Assembly: GCF_014284335.1 (NCBI RefSeq)
Contig: NZ_JACOGF010000001.1
Span: forward strand, 434,001-498,000
Source of the DNA: Undibacterium hunanense
Lineage (GTDB): Bacteria > Pseudomonadota > Gammaproteobacteria > Burkholderiales > Burkholderiaceae_D
Direction of reading: 5' to 3'
Length of the DNA: 64,000 bases
A model generated the notes under the pieces. That model was not told the DNA's origin, ran no database searches, and saw only the letters and a program-made list of their open reading frames with translations. The position numbers were made by a program, and so were the translations under genes. Positions 34,411 through 45,668 of this stretch are shown piece by piece (position 1 is the first letter of the stretch; each line of letters starts with the position of its first letter).

Positions 34411-37400
34411 CCCAGACACGCGCATTGCGGAACATGCGCATCCATGGAGAATCTTCACCCCAAGCATCTGGATGCCACGAATGCAGGACTGAGCGGAATA
34501 CGCGCTCAGCATGCGGCATCAATACCGTAAAGCGTCCATCGTCATTGGTGACCGAGGTAATCCCCTGTGGCGAACCATTTGGATTGTATGGGTAAGCTTC
34601 TGTCGCCTGACCAGCATTGTTGACGAAGCGCATAGCCACCTGTGCCCTGGCGATATCACCAGTCGTTGAGAAGTCAGCAAAACCTTCACCATGCGCAATA
34701 GCGATAGGCGTTTGTGTGCCGGCCATGCCCTGGAAGAAAATGGAAGCTGAGTCAGCCACTTCCACCATGGCAAAACGGCCTTCAAATTGCTCGGATTTGT
34801 TTTTGGTAAATTTAGGCCAGGCCTGCGCACCAGGGATGATGGATTTCAGATTACTCATCATCTGGCAACCATTACAGATACCCAGACCAAAGGTGTCATC
34901 GCGATGGAAGAATTGCGAGAACTGCTCAGACATCATGCTGTTGAACAAAATGGTTTTGGCCCAGCCCTCACCTGCCCCCAGCACGTCACCATAAGAGAAA
35001 CCGCCGACAGCGATCAGCCCCTTGAAGTCAGCCAGGTTTGCACGGCCAGCAATCAAGTCACTCATGTGCACGTCTACTGCTTCAAAACCGGATTTGTGCA
35101 TGACATAAGCGGTTTCTATGTGCGAGTTCACACCCTGCTCACGCAAGATGGCGACCTTGGGACGCACGCCAGTCACAATGAACGGTGCTGCCACATCTTG
35201 CTGCGGATCGAAACTCAGCTTAGGCTGCATGCCTGGATCATTGGCATCCACGATGCGTGCATATTCGGCATCAGCACCAGCAGGATTATCGCGCAGACGG
35301 GCGATTTGCCAGCTGGTTTTGCTCCACAACTGATGCAATGCAGTTCTAGGCTGCGTATAGATTTGTTTGGCATCACGGGTAAATTCGATGATGCCGCTAT
35401 TGTTTGGCTTGCCGATGATATGGCTGCAGGCACCCAGATTAAAACTGCGCAAGACATCCATGACTTCTGAACGCTGCTCAGTGCGGATCTGTATCACGGC
35501 ACCCAGCTCTTCATTGAACAAGGCACGCAGTGTCATGTCATTGCGACGCTCGGACACCTGACTCGCCCAGTTCTTGGCATCACCCTGGTCTGCTGCATGC
35601 TCACTATCCATGGTTAGGATATCAAGATTGACGGACAAGCCCGCACGACCGGCGAAGGCCATTTCACACAGGCTGGCATACAGACCACCATCAGAGCGAT
35701 CATGGTAAGCCAGCAATTTGTCTTCGCCATTCAACTGCTGGATAGCAGCGAAGAAAGCTTTCAGGTCTTCTGCACTATCGACGTCAGGCGCATCGTTACC
35801 CAACTGCTGCATGACTTGCGCGAAACAGGATGCGCCCAGGCGATTCTTACCACGCCCCAGGTCGATCAGAATCAGGCTGGTATCACCCTGGTCCAGACGT
35901 ATTTGCGGGGTCAGTGATTTGCGTACGTCATACACCGGAGAAAAGGCAGAAATAATCAGCGATACCGGTGAAGTCACAGCCTTGCTTTGGCCTTCATCTT
36001 TCCAGGTAGTACGCATGGACAGAGAATCCTTACCGACCGGGATACTGATACCCAGTGCCGGGCACAATTCCATGCCGACTGCTTTTACCGTATCAAACAA
36101 AGCCGCATCCTGGCCAGGCTGGCCACAGGCTGCCATCCAGTTGGCTGACAGTTTGATATCCGAAATATCTTTAATCGGTGCAGCAGCGATGTTGGTGATA
36201 GCTTCACCAACCGCCATACGGCCAGATGCAGCTGCATCAATCACGGCCAACGGTGTACGTTCGCCCATGGACATGGCTTCGCCCAGATAGCCTTCCAGGC
36301 TCATGGTGGTCACGGCGCAATCAGCTACCGGTACCTGCCACGGGCCAACCATCTGGTCACGCACTGATGTAGCGCCAACCGTGCGGTCACCAATGGTGAT
36401 CAGGAATGATTTGTCAGCAACCGTAGGCAGGCTCAATACGCGCTCAGCGGCAACCTGCAGATCGATGCCCGTCAAATCAATTTTTGGGAAGTCATTGCTG
36501 ACATGGCTAACATCCCTGTGCATTTTTGGTGGCTTGCCCAGCAAGACATTCATGGGCATATCGACTGGTGAAGTGTCATTCAGCGGGTCGATCACGCGTA
36601 ATTGACGTTCTTCAGTCGCGGTACCCACCACGGCAAACGGGCAGCGCTCACGTTCGCAGAAATGACGGAACAGTTCCAGGCTTTCTGGCGCAATGCCCAG
36701 GACATAACGCTCCTGCGATTCATTACTCCAGATTTCTTTCGGTGCCATGCCGCTTTCTTCCAGCGGCACTTTACGCAAATCAAACAGTGCACCACGCTTG
36801 GCATCATTCGTAATTTCGGGGAAGGCATTCGACAAACCACCGGCACCTACGTCATGAATGGACAGGACAGGATTATCGTCACCCAACTGCCAGCAGGAAT
36901 TAATGACCTCTTGCGCACGACGCTCCATTTCAGGGTTGCCACGCTGTACAGAATCAAAATCCAGATCCGCCGTATTGGTACCTGTCGCCATGGAAGAAGC
37001 TGCACTGCCACCCATGCCTATACGCATACCTGGGCCACCGAGTTGTATCAACAACGTGCCTACCGGCAAATCATTCTTTTTGGTGTGTCTGTCTGAAATA
37101 TTGCCGATACCACCGGCAATCATGATGGGCTTGTGATAGCCATATACCGTGCCACCGACATTTTGTTCGAAGGTACGGAAATAACCACCCAGAACAGGAC
37201 GGCCAAATTCATTATTGAAAGCCGCACCACCCAAAGGGCCTTCTATCATGATCTGCAATGGTGAGGCGATGCGGTCTGGCTTGCCGTAGGCATTCGCATC
37301 GATTTTTGCAGTCAGACTGTCACCCGCATTTTCCCAGGCCTGACGCGCGCCCGGCAACATCAGGTTGGACACGGTAAAGCCGGTCAGGCCCGCTTTTGGA

Positions 37401-38398
37401 CGGGCACCACGGCCGGTTGCGCCTTCATCACGGATTTCACCACCAGCGCCGGTAGAAGCGCCCGGGAATGGGGAAATGGCTGTCGGATGATTATGCGTTT
37501 CCACCTTCATCAGTGTATGCGTCAGCTCTTCCGTGACCTTGTACACCTGGTCTTTACCGGATGGGAAGAAACGATTGACGACCGCACCTTCCATGATGGA
37601 AGAATTATCGCTGTAGGCAACGATGGTGCCCTTGGGTTGCAGCTCGTGGGTATTCTTGATCATCTGGAACAGGGACTTGTCCTGTTTCAGACCATCAATA
37701 GTCCAGTCTGCATTGAAAATCTTGTGGCGGCAATGTTCGCTATTCGCCTGCGCAAACATCATCAGTTCGACGTCAGTCGGATTGCGTTTGGCCGTGGTAA
37801 AGGCATCTACCAGGTAATCTATCTCATCATCTGACAAAGCCAGACCCAGTTCGCTATTCGCCTGCAGCAGGGCTGCCTTGCCACCTTGCAGTACATCGAC
37901 ATGTTCCAGTTCTTTGGCAACCAGTTCAGAGAACAGTGCCTGGGCTTGCTGTGCATCGGCCAGTACCATTTCGGTCATGCGGTCATGCAGAAGAGCGGCT
38001 ACCTGTTCACGGCTGCCATCAGCGAGTTTTCTGGCACCACCCAGCAGGCCAGTCTTGACCTGCACATAGTAAATAATGCCACGTTCCAGGCGATGGATAT
38101 GCGTCATACCGCAATTATGGACAATATCTGTCGCCTTGCTGGCCCATGGTGAAATCGTGCCAAAACGCGGAATCACGACAAACACATCCCCTTCACTACT
38201 GGCGGCAAATGCATCGCCGTAGACCAGGAGAGCATTCAGGCGATCAGCGTCTTCCTTGTTCAGTTCAGATGCCGTATCGACAAAATGAACATAGCGACCG
38301 CTGACGCCGACAATATTGGCATCGACAGCTTGCAAACGAGAGAGAAGACCGGAGGTACGAAAAGCAGACAGGGCGTTGGAGCCTGGCAATATCAACAT
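34403..38398 (-). CDS. purL: phosphoribosylformylglycinamidine synthase (large single-chain type)
   Basis: 1331 residues from the ATG at 38398 ([20 protein letters not shown]), which matches the PurL N-terminus; 16 further in-frame codons upstream do not. It converts FGAR to FGAM in purine synthesis. The protein has a PurS-like N-terminal domain, two FGAM-synthetase halves ([34 protein letters not shown] is a clear block) and a C-terminal glutaminase domain with the nucleophilic Cys in [10 protein letters not shown]. It stands alone, downstream of the ArnT-like gene. Confidence 0.97.
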   Translation of the reverse strand: MLILPGSNALSAFRTSGLLSRLQAVDANIVGVSGRYVHFVDTASELNKEDADRLNALLVYGDAFAASSEGDVFVVIPRFGTISPWASKATDIVHNCGMTHIHRLERGIIYYVQVKTGLLGGARKLADGSREQVAALLHDRMTEMVLADAQQAQALFSELVAKELEHVDVLQGGKAALLQANSELGLALSDDEIDYLVDAFTTAKRNPTDVELMMFAQANSEHCRHKIFNADWTIDGLKQDKSLFQMIKNTHELQPKGTIVAYSDNSSIMEGAVVNRFFPSGKDQVYKVTEELTHTLMKVETHNHPTAISPFPGASTGAGGEIRDEGATGRGARPKAGLTGFTVSNLMLPGARQAWENAGDSLTAKIDANAYGKPDRIASPLQIMIEGPLGGAAFNNEFGRPVLGGYFRTFEQNVGGTVYGYHKPIMIAGGIGNISDRHTKKNDLPVGTLLIQLGGPGMRIGMGGSAASSMATGTNTADLDFDSVQRGNPEMERRAQEVINSCWQLGDDNPVLSIHDVGAGGLSNAFPEITNDAKRGALFDLRKVPLEESGMAPKEIWSNESQERYVLGIAPESLELFRHFCERERCPFAVVGTATEERQLRVIDPLNDTSPVDMPMNVLLGKPPKMHRDVSHVSNDFPKIDLTGIDLQVAAERVLSLPTVADKSFLITIGDRTVGATSVRDQMVGPWQVPVADCAVTTMSLEGYLGEAMSMGERTPLAVIDAAASGRMAVGEAITNIAAAPIKDISDIKLSANWMAACGQPGQDAALFDTVKAVGMELCPALGISIPVGKDSLSMRTTWKDEGQSKAVTSPVSLIISAFSPVYDVRKSLTPQIRLDQGDTSLILIDLGRGKNRLGASCFAQVMQQLGNDAPDVDSAEDLKAFFAAIQQLNGEDKLLAYHDRSDGGLYASLCEMAFAGRAGLSVNLDILTMDSEHAADQGDAKNWASQVSERRNDMTLRALFNEELGAVIQIRTEQRSEVMDVLRSFNLGACSHIIGKPNNSGIIEFTRDAKQIYTQPRTALHQLWSKTSWQIARLRDNPAGADAEYARIVDANDPGMQPKLSFDPQQDVAAPFIVTGVRPKVAILREQGVNSHIETAYVMHKSGFEAVDVHMSDLIAGRANLADFKGLIAVGGFSYGDVLGAGEGWAKTILFNSMMSEQFSQFFHRDDTFGLGICNGCQMMSNLKSIIPGAQAWPKFTKNKSEQFEGRFAMVEVADSASIFFQGMAGTQTPIAIAHGEGFADFSTTGDIARAQVAMRFVNNAGQATEAYPYNPNGSPQGITSVTNDDGRFTVLMPHAERVFRSVLHSWHPDAWGEDSPWMRMFRNARVWVG

Positions 38399-38559
38399 GG
38401 TGAGCGAGGTAGTTGAGGCAATGTACACAAAAGCTGCGGTGCACATATGCTGGTTGGATCAGAAAGCGAGATTATACCTTGATGCCCAAGCCGACTCCAA
38501 ACGCAGGCTACAAGATTTCATCCTCAGTAGCCAACTCATTGCAAAACCCAAGACCGAAC

Positions 38560-40245
38560 TCAATTCACAAACAAAGTGCTGCGACCGATTTTTTTACTGC
38601 TGACGAATTTGGATGCATATCTCTTGTCGCTAAAATGCGGCAAATCCTCATCCAGAACGATGATACTGACTTTTTTATCATCAGAAATCTTGTCAAACAT
38701 GGTGTCTGTGACAACAATCTCATTTTTATGCAGCTTATTGCCCCAAAACAAATCACTGCTGCGGCTATCTATGATGCGTACAGGCTTCTTCAGATAAAAC
38801 GGCAGGGACGACTGATTTTCAAAGACCCGGTATAAAAATACTTCACGCCCACTCTTGTTATTTTGCAATTCAACTGTCATGGGCAAGGTAGATGTCCAGC
38901 CGGCCGATGCCTGCAAAACACCAATTGCCGTAAACAATATCATTGCCGGCAATGCCACAAAAGGCAGCACGCCAGTACGCGGGTAACGCCAGACCAGCAC
39001 ACCAATGCCTGCGCTGAGTACAGCCATTGCCACCAGACACCAGTGCACAAAACGCATGCCGCCCAAGCCATAGATGCTCAGCGTTGCCAGCCAGGCACCC
39101 TTGCCACCGTCAGCCCACCAGGCCAGCGCAGCAAAAATCCCGGCAAGTACCAGGGCCACCAGGCCGCGCGTCCAGGCACTGACCATGGCCCTGTCTTCCA
39201 GTGCAATTGCCAGTTGCAGGGCCGCCAGCGGCATCACCACCACCAGGTAATAATTCGCCTTGGCACTGGAAAGGGAAAAAAACAATACCGGAATAATCCA
39301 GGCGCAACTCATGAAACTGCGCAAAGACCTGGGTGTCTGTTGCACAGCTTTCACGAACAGTAACAGCGGCAGGAAAAAGGACCAGGGGAACAGATAAATG
39401 ATCATCCTGGGCAGGTAATACCACCACGCACCTGCATAGTAATCATGCGGCTCGCGCTTACCCAAAAACCGCAATACATGCTCATTGATGAAATAGAACC
39501 AGGCAAAGATAGGTTCGGCCATAATGGCAGCGATATGCCAGGGAGCCGCAATCAGGAAAAACAAGCCCAGTCCGCGCCAGTTCAGCCAGCCGGCTAGGCG
39601 GCTGAAAAAATCCCGCACCGAGCTTGCCAGCAAAATGGTATAGGTGAACGTTACTGCACCAAACAGAATAATCGCCACAAAGCCCTTGGCCAGCAAGGCC
39701 AGCGCAAGAAACGCCATGGACCAGTACAGGCGCTTTTTCTCACCCGAAATACTGTACAGATAGCCTGACATCAATGCCCCGGTCAGCATCACCGTCAGCA
39801 ACATGTCAAACATCAGGGTACGGGACATGGCGATCACGCCCAGACCGCTGATAAACATCAGCGCAGCGAGTTTTGCAGCATTCGGGCGTGCGATCTGTCG
39901 CCCAAACCACATCATCAAACCGACGCAACCCAGCGCTGACAAGGCAGGCACCAGACGCGCCGCCCATTCATGTTCACCAAACAGGGCAAATGAGAAAGCC
40001 GTCAGCCAATACAGCAATGGCGGCTTTTCCATATAAGCCAGGCCATTCAGGTGCGGAATAATCCAGTTATGCCAATCACCAACTGCCAGCATTTCCCTGG
40101 GGATTTCGGCATACAGACCTTCGTTATTATCCAGAATCGGGTAAGCACCCAGGCCATAGGCAAGAAAGAAAAAGGCTAATAGCCATACCAGCCAGGCAGG
40201 AATATCCGGCAGTTGTACTTTCTGACTAGACTGAACAAAACTCAT
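38560..40245 (-). CDS. ArnT-like GT-C glycosyltransferase
   Basis: 561 residues with about 11-12 membrane helices. The N-terminal periplasmic loop has the GT-C catalytic acids in LDNNEGLYAEIPREM, and EKPPLLYWLTAFSFALFGEHEWAARL is the ArnT/PMT_2 signature. The family moves a lipid-linked sugar (4-amino-4-deoxy-arabinose in true ArnT) onto lipid A or another acceptor in the periplasm. The rest of an arn operon is absent here, so the donor sugar is unknown. The C-terminal periplasmic domain is weakly conserved. Confidence 0.85.
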   Translation of the reverse strand: MSFVQSSQKVQLPDIPAWLVWLLAFFFLAYGLGAYPILDNNEGLYAEIPREMLAVGDWHNWIIPHLNGLAYMEKPPLLYWLTAFSFALFGEHEWAARLVPALSALGCVGLMMWFGRQIARPNAAKLAALMFISGLGVIAMSRTLMFDMLLTVMLTGALMSGYLYSISGEKKRLYWSMAFLALALLAKGFVAIILFGAVTFTYTILLASSVRDFFSRLAGWLNWRGLGLFFLIAAPWHIAAIMAEPIFAWFYFINEHVLRFLGKREPHDYYAGAWWYYLPRMIIYLFPWSFFLPLLLFVKAVQQTPRSLRSFMSCAWIIPVLFFSLSSAKANYYLVVVMPLAALQLAIALEDRAMVSAWTRGLVALVLAGIFAALAWWADGGKGAWLATLSIYGLGGMRFVHWCLVAMAVLSAGIGVLVWRYPRTGVLPFVALPAMILFTAIGVLQASAGWTSTLPMTVELQNNKSGREVFLYRVFENQSSLPFYLKKPVRIIDSRSSDLFWGNKLHKNEIVVTDTMFDKISDDKKVSIIVLDEDLPHFSDKRYASKFVSSKKIGRSTLFVN

Positions 40246-40343
40246 AAAGACAATAAACTCATTTATCGGTGCGAGCGTATTCTACGCATCTTCAAAATTG
40301 TTTTTTGGAAAAGTAACGATTATTCAAACACTTGAGTCAAAAC

Positions 40344-40375
40344 AAAAAAAAGACAAGCAACACGCTTGTCTTTTT
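40344..40375 (-). terminator. intrinsic terminator closing the chemotaxis cluster
   Basis: GACAAGC / GCTTGTC (40352-40358 and 40364-40370) with a 5-base loop. On the minus strand it is followed by an eight-T tract, and on the plus strand by five T. It lies about 20-50 nt beyond the HDOD gene stop. Confidence 0.88.
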
Positions 40376-40394
40376 ATTGCACTCAGAGAAATAA

Positions 40395-41612
40395 TCAGGC
40401 TGCCGAAGCAACATTCTTCGCCCAAACCAGCGATGCCATGTGCGCAGCATTCAAATCTGCGGGGGTGATTTTCAGCGATTCGGCCAGCGAACCGACCAGC
40501 ATGCTGTTGAGCTCACATGCTTCAGCCAGGGCCAGGAAAGGACCATAGGTTCCGCCACGAGAAATCAGTGCCTCGGTCACGACTTCCGGCAATTGCACGG
40601 TAGACAGCACTTCTTCCATCGAGATTCCCAGCAACCTGTCCAGCAGAGAAAACATGCCTGCAACGAACAGATTTTCTGCTTCACTCTTGGACATTTTGCC
40701 CTGCCCCAGCGCTTCTGCCAAACGGCCACGGATAATTGCTGTTTCCAGCAATACCGGCGAATAGCCACTGGAACTGGCTGTTGCCAGCAATACGGTCAGC
40801 CAGCGGTACAAGGGGCTGTATCCCAGCATTTGCACGGCGTGCTTCAACGACTGCACTTCCGAACGCAAGCCAAAACCTGCCGAGTTGATATAACGCAGCA
40901 GCTTATAGGCCAGTGTAGCATCACGCTTGACGACGGCTTCCAGTTGCTGAATGTCGGCGTTTTTCCTGACCATTTCCATCAATTGCAAAATGGTGGTCTG
41001 TGCCGTGTTCAATGTTTTTGGCGCACTGCTTGGACGTGGGGTCAAATGCAGTTTGCCGACAAAACTATCAAGGCCCAATGCAGAACAGGCATCAAAATCC
41101 TGCCATGTCATCACATTGCGGGCCACCATGCGCACTGTTGATTGCTTCAGTGCTGCATAGACTTTGGCCTGGGATGCAAAATTGGCTGCATTCAGTTGCA
41201 CTTCAAGATGGGTGATCAGGGCAAAATAAGAACGCTCCAGCGTTGTTACTTCTGCACCGCGCAGGCAAACTCCATAACCCAGTTGACGCAATTCAGTGAC
41301 TGCTGCCAGGGTTACAGGATCAGCGAAATACTTTTTATGCAAAATCAGGACAGTGTTTTCTGCTGGCAGCAACTTTAAACCAGGTGCGTGCAACAACTCT
41401 GGTACCGCTTCTAGGAACAGCAGACTGTCACCAAGCAAAAATCCCTTGTCATCATCATGCAGTTCCTCAGCGACAAACTCCATGAGTTCGCTCAGGCTTT
41501 CTGTGCTTGATTCAATATCCTGATTAGGCTGTTGCCAGGAGAATTGAAATCCGATTACTCGCTGTTTGGGATCAAGTAATGGTTCCCTGACAATGAAGCT
41601 TGCTTCGATCAT
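40395..41612 (-). CDS. HDOD-domain signalling protein with degenerate EAL-like domain
   Basis: 405 residues. The N-terminal half (about 1-190) has the layout of an EAL domain (YuxH-like: REPLLDPKQRVIGFQFSWQ) but lacks the EAL metal-binding motifs, so c-di-GMP hydrolysis is unlikely. The C-terminal HDOD domain (about 195-395) is clear: LQLMEMVRKNADIQQLEAVVKRDATLAYKLLRYINSAGFGLRSEVQSLKHAVQMLGY. It follows cheZ by 40 nt and ends at a terminator, making it the last gene of the motility cluster. A role in motility signalling is inferred from context. Confidence 0.85.
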   Translation of the reverse strand: MIEASFIVREPLLDPKQRVIGFQFSWQQPNQDIESSTESLSELMEFVAEELHDDDKGFLLGDSLLFLEAVPELLHAPGLKLLPAENTVLILHKKYFADPVTLAAVTELRQLGYGVCLRGAEVTTLERSYFALITHLEVQLNAANFASQAKVYAALKQSTVRMVARNVMTWQDFDACSALGLDSFVGKLHLTPRPSSAPKTLNTAQTTILQLMEMVRKNADIQQLEAVVKRDATLAYKLLRYINSAGFGLRSEVQSLKHAVQMLGYSPLYRWLTVLLATASSSGYSPVLLETAIIRGRLAEALGQGKMSKSEAENLFVAGMFSLLDRLLGISMEEVLSTVQLPEVVTEALISRGGTYGPFLALAEACELNSMLVGSLAESLKITPADLNAAHMASLVWAKNVASAA

Positions 41613-41652
41613 GTTATCTAGTATGTATGTTAATTAGGTATGAATGAAACAG

Positions 41653-42285
41653 TCAGAACCCAAGGCTATCAAGCAAATCATCTACCTGCCCCTGATTTGC
41701 CACCACCTCGGCATTTCCTTCCGGATTGATTTGCGGACCATTCAACAGTCCATCTGAAATGTCACGCTTTACCTCATCAGGCGAATAGTCAATAAGCAAC
41801 TGCACGAGTTGCTGTTCCAGACTCTGCGCCAGTTCAGTTACTTTCTTGATGACCTGACCAGTCAGATCCTGAAAATCCTGCGCCATCATGATATCCATCA
41901 GATGGGACTTGGTTTCCACGCTATTTTCACTGGCCATTTTCAGGTAAACCTGCATTTGCTGAGCCATATCCTGATACTGCTCAGGTGAGGCTGAACCAGA
42001 CTGCAGCGCAGCCAAAGCCGCACTCAGCGTTTTGGCTTCTGAATCCAGTGTTTCTTGCAGGGGGATGGCAGCATCCGTTGCATTCAACACACGCTGCGCC
42101 GCTTTTTCAGACATTTTTGCAACATAGTCCAGCCGGTCACGTGCATCAGGAATACCTTCTGCTGCACGTTCCAACAATTTATCCAGGCCCAGACCACGCA
42201 AGCTATCATGCAACAACCTGGTCATGTGCCCTACTCTGTGCAGGAGGTCGTCTTGTTGAGTATTTTGACTTATGTTCTGACTCAT
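41653..42285 (-). CDS. cheZ: chemotaxis phosphatase CheZ, copy 2 (main cluster)
   Basis: 210 residues, close to the standard CheZ size. The catalytic helix LMDIMMAQDFQDLTGQVIKKV has Asp 140 and Gln 144, and the C-terminal CheY-docking peptide is QVDDLLDSLGF. It lies 30 nt downstream of cheY with a GGGGGGAA Shine-Dalgarno. It is the main-cluster counterpart of the CheZ at 26882, without that protein's acidic N-terminal extension. Confidence 0.96.
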   Translation of the reverse strand: MSQNISQNTQQDDLLHRVGHMTRLLHDSLRGLGLDKLLERAAEGIPDARDRLDYVAKMSEKAAQRVLNATDAAIPLQETLDSEAKTLSAALAALQSGSASPEQYQDMAQQMQVYLKMASENSVETKSHLMDIMMAQDFQDLTGQVIKKVTELAQSLEQQLVQLLIDYSPDEVKRDISDGLLNGPQINPEGNAEVVANQGQVDDLLDSLGF

Positions 42286-42315
42286 GTTCCCCCCGGTTGA
42301 AAACTGATGGTCTGA

Positions 42316-42705
42316 CTATTTCCCCAGTTTTTCAAAAATTTTGGTCAGCTTTTCGTCCAGGGTGGCAGCCGTGAATGGTTTCACGACATAACCATTGGCA
42401 CCTGCCTGCGCAGCAGCGATGATGTTTTCTTTCTTCGCTTCTGCCGTTACCATCAGTACTGGCATTTTCGACAAGGCTGGGTCAGCACGAATATGCTGCA
42501 ACATGGTCAAACCATCCATGTTGGGCATATTCCAGTCTGAGATAACGAAATCGAAATCACCATTCTTCAACTTTGCCAATCCCATTGCACCATCTTCTGC
42601 TTCATCGACATTGGAATATCCCAATTCTTTAAGCAAATTCCGCACAATGCGACGCATAGTAGAAAAGTCGTCAACTACTAAAAATTTGAGATTTTGATCG
42701 GCCAT
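42316..42705 (-). CDS. cheY: chemotaxis response regulator CheY
   Basis: 129 residues, a single receiver domain. The phospho-acceptor is D57 in [12 protein letters not shown], with the acidic pair in [10 protein letters not shown], the Thr of VTAEAKKE and the Lys of [30 protein letters not shown] is the CheY-type N-terminal helix, so this is the flagellar-motor regulator. GGAG lies seven bases before the ATG. It is paired with cheZ. Confidence 0.97.
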   Translation of the reverse strand: MADQNLKFLVVDDFSTMRRIVRNLLKELGYSNVDEAEDGAMGLAKLKNGDFDFVISDWNMPNMDGLTMLQHIRADPALSKMPVLMVTAEAKKENIIAAAQAGANGYVVKPFTAATLDEKLTKIFEKLGK

Positions 42706-42743
42706 GAATTACTCCACTATTTCTTTAAGGACAGTTATTAGCA

Positions 42744-42771
42744 TTATCGGACAAATTTACATAAAACGGTG
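42744..42771 (-). promoter_or_regulatory. possible FliA (sigma-28)-type promoter upstream of cheY
   Basis: On the minus strand CACCGTTT, a 12-base gap, then TCCGATAA. The -10 half matches the GCCGATAA consensus in seven of eight positions; the -35 half is weak and the spacing is one base long. It would allow cheY-cheZ to be expressed separately from the long operon. Confidence 0.3.
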
Positions 42772-42810
42772 CTGAAATTGCAGTAAAGCATTAAATTCTA
42801 TCTTAATGCA

Positions 42811-43887
42811 TCAAACCCTCAAGGCTCTGCTGCCATGAGTTGCCAGGTAATGCAGGACCTTGGTGGGCAATTCATTCAAGGGACCAACCTCATGCGTGGC
42901 CCCAATTGCGATTGCTTCACGCGGCATACCAAATACTACACAACTTGCTTCATCTTGGGCAAAATTGTACGCACCGGCATTTTTCATCTCCAGCATACCA
43001 AGCGCGCCATCCTTGCCCATGCCAGTCAAAATAACGCCTACCGCATTTTTACCGGCATAGGTAGCAGCAGATTTAAACAACACATCGACAGAAGGCCTAT
43101 GCCGGTTCACTGGCGGCCCCTGATCGAGCTGGGTGACATAATTGGCACCACTGCGCCCCAGCAACAGATGCGAATGGCCAGGCGCGATATAAGCATGCCC
43201 TGGCAATACCCGCTCACCACCACTGGCTTCGGAAACCGAAATTTTGCACAAGCCGTCAAGACGCTTGGCAAATGAACGGGTAAAACCTTCCGGCATATGC
43301 TGGGTAATCAAAATACCCGGACAATCTGACGGCATTTGCACCAGGAAGTTCTTGATCGCTTCAGTCCCGCCCGTTGAGGCACCGATAATAATCAGCTTTT
43401 CACTACTTGTCAGCGGATTTTTAACCGGCGGCAACACACCGCCCGTCGCTTGCGTGCCACTTACGGGTGGCAGACTGCGCGGACGGATTCTGGCCTTGGA
43501 CGCAATCCGGATTTTATCGGTGATCAGCTCGGTGTATTCCAGCATACCGCTCTGGATGGACAACTTCGGCTTGGTAACAAAATCCACCGCCCCCAATTCC
43601 AGCGCCCGCATGGTAATTTCCGAGCCCCGTTCTGTCAGCGATGACACCATGATGACCGGCATGGGGCGCAGACGCATCAGTCGCTCCAGAAAATCCAGTC
43701 CATCCATTTTGGGCATTTCCACATCCAGCGTCAGCACATCCGGATTGGTCTGCTTGATCAACTCGCGCGCCACCAACGGATCAGGAGCCACGCCGACCAC
43801 TTCCATGTCGGGCTGGCTGCCTATAATCTCGCTCATGACGCTACGTATCAGCGCCGAGTCGTCAACAATCAATACTTTTATTTTCAT
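42811..43887 (-). CDS. cheB: chemotaxis methylesterase/deamidase CheB
   Basis: 358 residues. An N-terminal receiver domain (D55 in [14 protein letters not shown]) is joined by a linker (about 130-160) to a methylesterase domain with the catalytic Ser in [10 protein letters not shown] (S171), His in QHMPEGFT (H197) and Asp near GMGKDGALG. Phosphorylation by CheA activates it to demethylate receptors. It lies between cheD and cheY; the 59-nt gap to cheD suggests cotranscription. Confidence 0.97.
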   Translation of the reverse strand: MKIKVLIVDDSALIRSVMSEIIGSQPDMEVVGVAPDPLVARELIKQTNPDVLTLDVEMPKMDGLDFLERLMRLRPMPVIMVSSLTERGSEITMRALELGAVDFVTKPKLSIQSGMLEYTELITDKIRIASKARIRPRSLPPVSGTQATGGVLPPVKNPLTSSEKLIIIGASTGGTEAIKNFLVQMPSDCPGILITQHMPEGFTRSFAKRLDGLCKISVSEASGGERVLPGHAYIAPGHSHLLLGRSGANYVTQLDQGPPVNRHRPSVDVLFKSAATYAGKNAVGVILTGMGKDGALGMLEMKNAGAYNFAQDEASCVVFGMPREAIAIGATHEVGPLNELPTKVLHYLATHGSRALRV

Positions 43888-43946
43888 TACAAAATACTCC
43901 GCAATCAGAGGTGCCCGACAGCTCCAGCCAGGCGTCGATACAGTGA

Positions 43947-44552
43947 CTAGAACAGGTCCACTTCACCACCAACCGCGGTGGTCTTGAGCCTGCTTGCATA
44001 ATCCTGCTCACGCCTTCTGAGGGTATCGTTATGTTCTACTTTCAATTTCTTCACCAGAACCTTGCCTGTTTTTGGGAAAAAATAGACTTTACGCGGGTAA
44101 ATATCATTGAGATCTTCAGCAATCACGCGCATTCTTTCGGCGCGCAGATAATCAAGCACAAACTTGGCATTGCGCTCACCAACATTGATGGCGGTAAAAC
44201 CACGAAGGACATTGCCACCGCCAAATACCTTGGCTTCCATGTTTTCACGCTTCGCCCCGGCTTTCAGGAGTTCATTGATCAACACTTCCATCGCATAGGT
44301 GCCGTAACGCATGGATGCAGATACCGGATTATCGGCATCACCCCCGCTATCCGGCAACATGAAATGGTTCATGCCGCCAACGCCTGAAACGCGATCGCGT
44401 ATGCACGCAGAAACGCAAGAACCCAACACCGTGACTATCAGCATGTCCTTGTTCGTGAAATAAAATTCACCGGGCAGGATTTTGGCGGCATCACAATCAA
44501 ACGTCCTGTCGTAATAGACGTTCGTGGCAAAATGCTCTTCACTTAGGCTCAT
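43947..44552 (-). CDS. cheD: chemoreceptor glutamine deamidase CheD
   Basis: 201 residues. The catalytic Cys and His are in [11 protein letters not shown] (C46) and GGMNHFMLP (H63), with the family's FGGGNVL block. CheD deamidates receptor glutamines and can interact with other Che proteins. The start overlaps the cheR stop by four bases. The protein ends GGEVDLF, a tail similar to the end of the CheZ-like protein at 50577 (SGDIELF); this may be a docking motif. Confidence 0.95.
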   Translation of the reverse strand: MSLSEEHFATNVYYDRTFDCDAAKILPGEFYFTNKDMLIVTVLGSCVSACIRDRVSGVGGMNHFMLPDSGGDADNPVSASMRYGTYAMEVLINELLKAGAKRENMEAKVFGGGNVLRGFTAINVGERNAKFVLDYLRAERMRVIAEDLNDIYPRKVYFFPKTGKVLVKKLKVEHNDTLRRREQDYASRLKTTAVGGEVDLF

Positions 44553-45448
44553 GGGTTACCCTTTTGCAGATGACGCGATGCCGTTCTGGTACCTGAAGCA
44601 AGGGATTTGGCCAACTCATACACCGTCTTGCCTCTGAGCTTGAAATCATCTGACACGTATAGAAAATTCTCCGAATGGCCGGCAAACAACAGTCCATCTG
44701 ACTTCATCAAGGGAACAAATTTCTTCAAGATTTTGCTTTGGGTAGGTTTGTCAAAATAGATCATGACATTCCGGCAAAAAATTGCATCAAACTCGCCACT
44801 TAAAGGCCAACTGTCTTCCAATAAATTCAATTGTTTGAAAGTAATCAAATCTCGCAATTCAGGCCTGACGCGCACCAGCCCCTCCTGCGCACCTTTGCCT
44901 TTTAAAAAAAACTTCCTGGTTCTTTCTGCCGACAGTTTTTCTATACGGTCCAGGTTATAAACCCCGCGCGAAGCTGTTTCCAGGACATTGGTATCAATAT
45001 CGGTGGCAATGATATGTGCTGGCGGCCGTAGCGTGCCAAATGCTTCGCACAAGGTCATGGCGATGGAATAAGGCTCTTCGCCAGTGGAACTGGCCGAACA
45101 CCAGATACTGACCGGGTCTTTTTTCCCGGCAACATGTTCGGCAAGTATGGGGAAATGATGCTCCTCCCTGAAAAACGAGGTCAGATTGGTGGTGAGCGCA
45201 TTGGTAAAGGCTTCCCACTCCGAATCGATCTCCTGATTTTCGAGACTATCCAGATACTCTGAAAATGAATGGATTCCTGTTGCGCGCAAACGACGCGCCA
45301 GGCGGCTATACACCATTTCCTGTTTGCTGTCAGCCAAAGAAATACCGGCTCTTTTGTATATCAGGTCTCTGACACGATCAAAATCACGTGCATTGAAAGA
45401 AAATTCTTTTGAACTGTCAGACCTGTTTTTGTCGATGGATTTCGTCAT
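44549..45448 (-). CDS. cheR: chemotaxis protein methyltransferase CheR
   Basis: 299 residues. N-terminal helical domain (about 20-100: FNARDFDRVRDLIYKRAGISL...YSRLARRLRATGIHSF) and SAM-binding domain with WCSASSTGEEPYSIAMTLCE, ATDIDTNVLETA and CRNVMIYFDKP. It methylates receptor glutamates. The receptor next to it ends DDWEEF, the pentapeptide type that docks onto the CheR beta-subdomain, so the pair probably works through that tether. It overlaps cheD by four bases. Confidence 0.97.
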   Translation of the reverse strand: MTKSIDKNRSDSSKEFSFNARDFDRVRDLIYKRAGISLADSKQEMVYSRLARRLRATGIHSFSEYLDSLENQEIDSEWEAFTNALTTNLTSFFREEHHFPILAEHVAGKKDPVSIWCSASSTGEEPYSIAMTLCEAFGTLRPPAHIIATDIDTNVLETASRGVYNLDRIEKLSAERTRKFFLKGKGAQEGLVRVRPELRDLITFKQLNLLEDSWPLSGEFDAIFCRNVMIYFDKPTQSKILKKFVPLMKSDGLLFAGHSENFLYVSDDFKLRGKTVYELAKSLASGTRTASRHLQKGNP

Positions 45449-45589
45449 TCAATACCTTCCCTAACTTTCACCATCATCTTCAGAAACGTATACCCATTTC
45501 TGCACGAAATCTAATTAACACAATACACCATGAAGAATTAATTCCGGGCTAAAAACAGGCCGTGACATCAAAAATTATGTGTCTTTTGT

Positions 45590-45612
45590 CTGCTTCAGCC
45601 ACACTGAAGCAG
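45590..45612 (-). other. 9-bp stem-loop between the MCP gene and cheR
   Basis: CTGCTTCAG (45590-45598) pairs perfectly with CTGAAGCAG (45604-45612), loop CCACA. No T run follows on the minus strand. It lies in the 220-bp gap between the two genes, the largest inside the che cluster, and may set relative transcript levels. Confidence 0.5.
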
Positions 45613-45668
45613 ATCTACGCTTCCTTCAATCTAGAACCAGCTGCATTTCAAAACCTAAAACCTGTATT

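Noticed and set aside
34075..34512. 145-codon minus-strand frame between purL and the solute-binding gene
   Set aside because: Overlaps the 3' end of purL and the 5' end of the next gene in other frames, without start signal or family resemblance.
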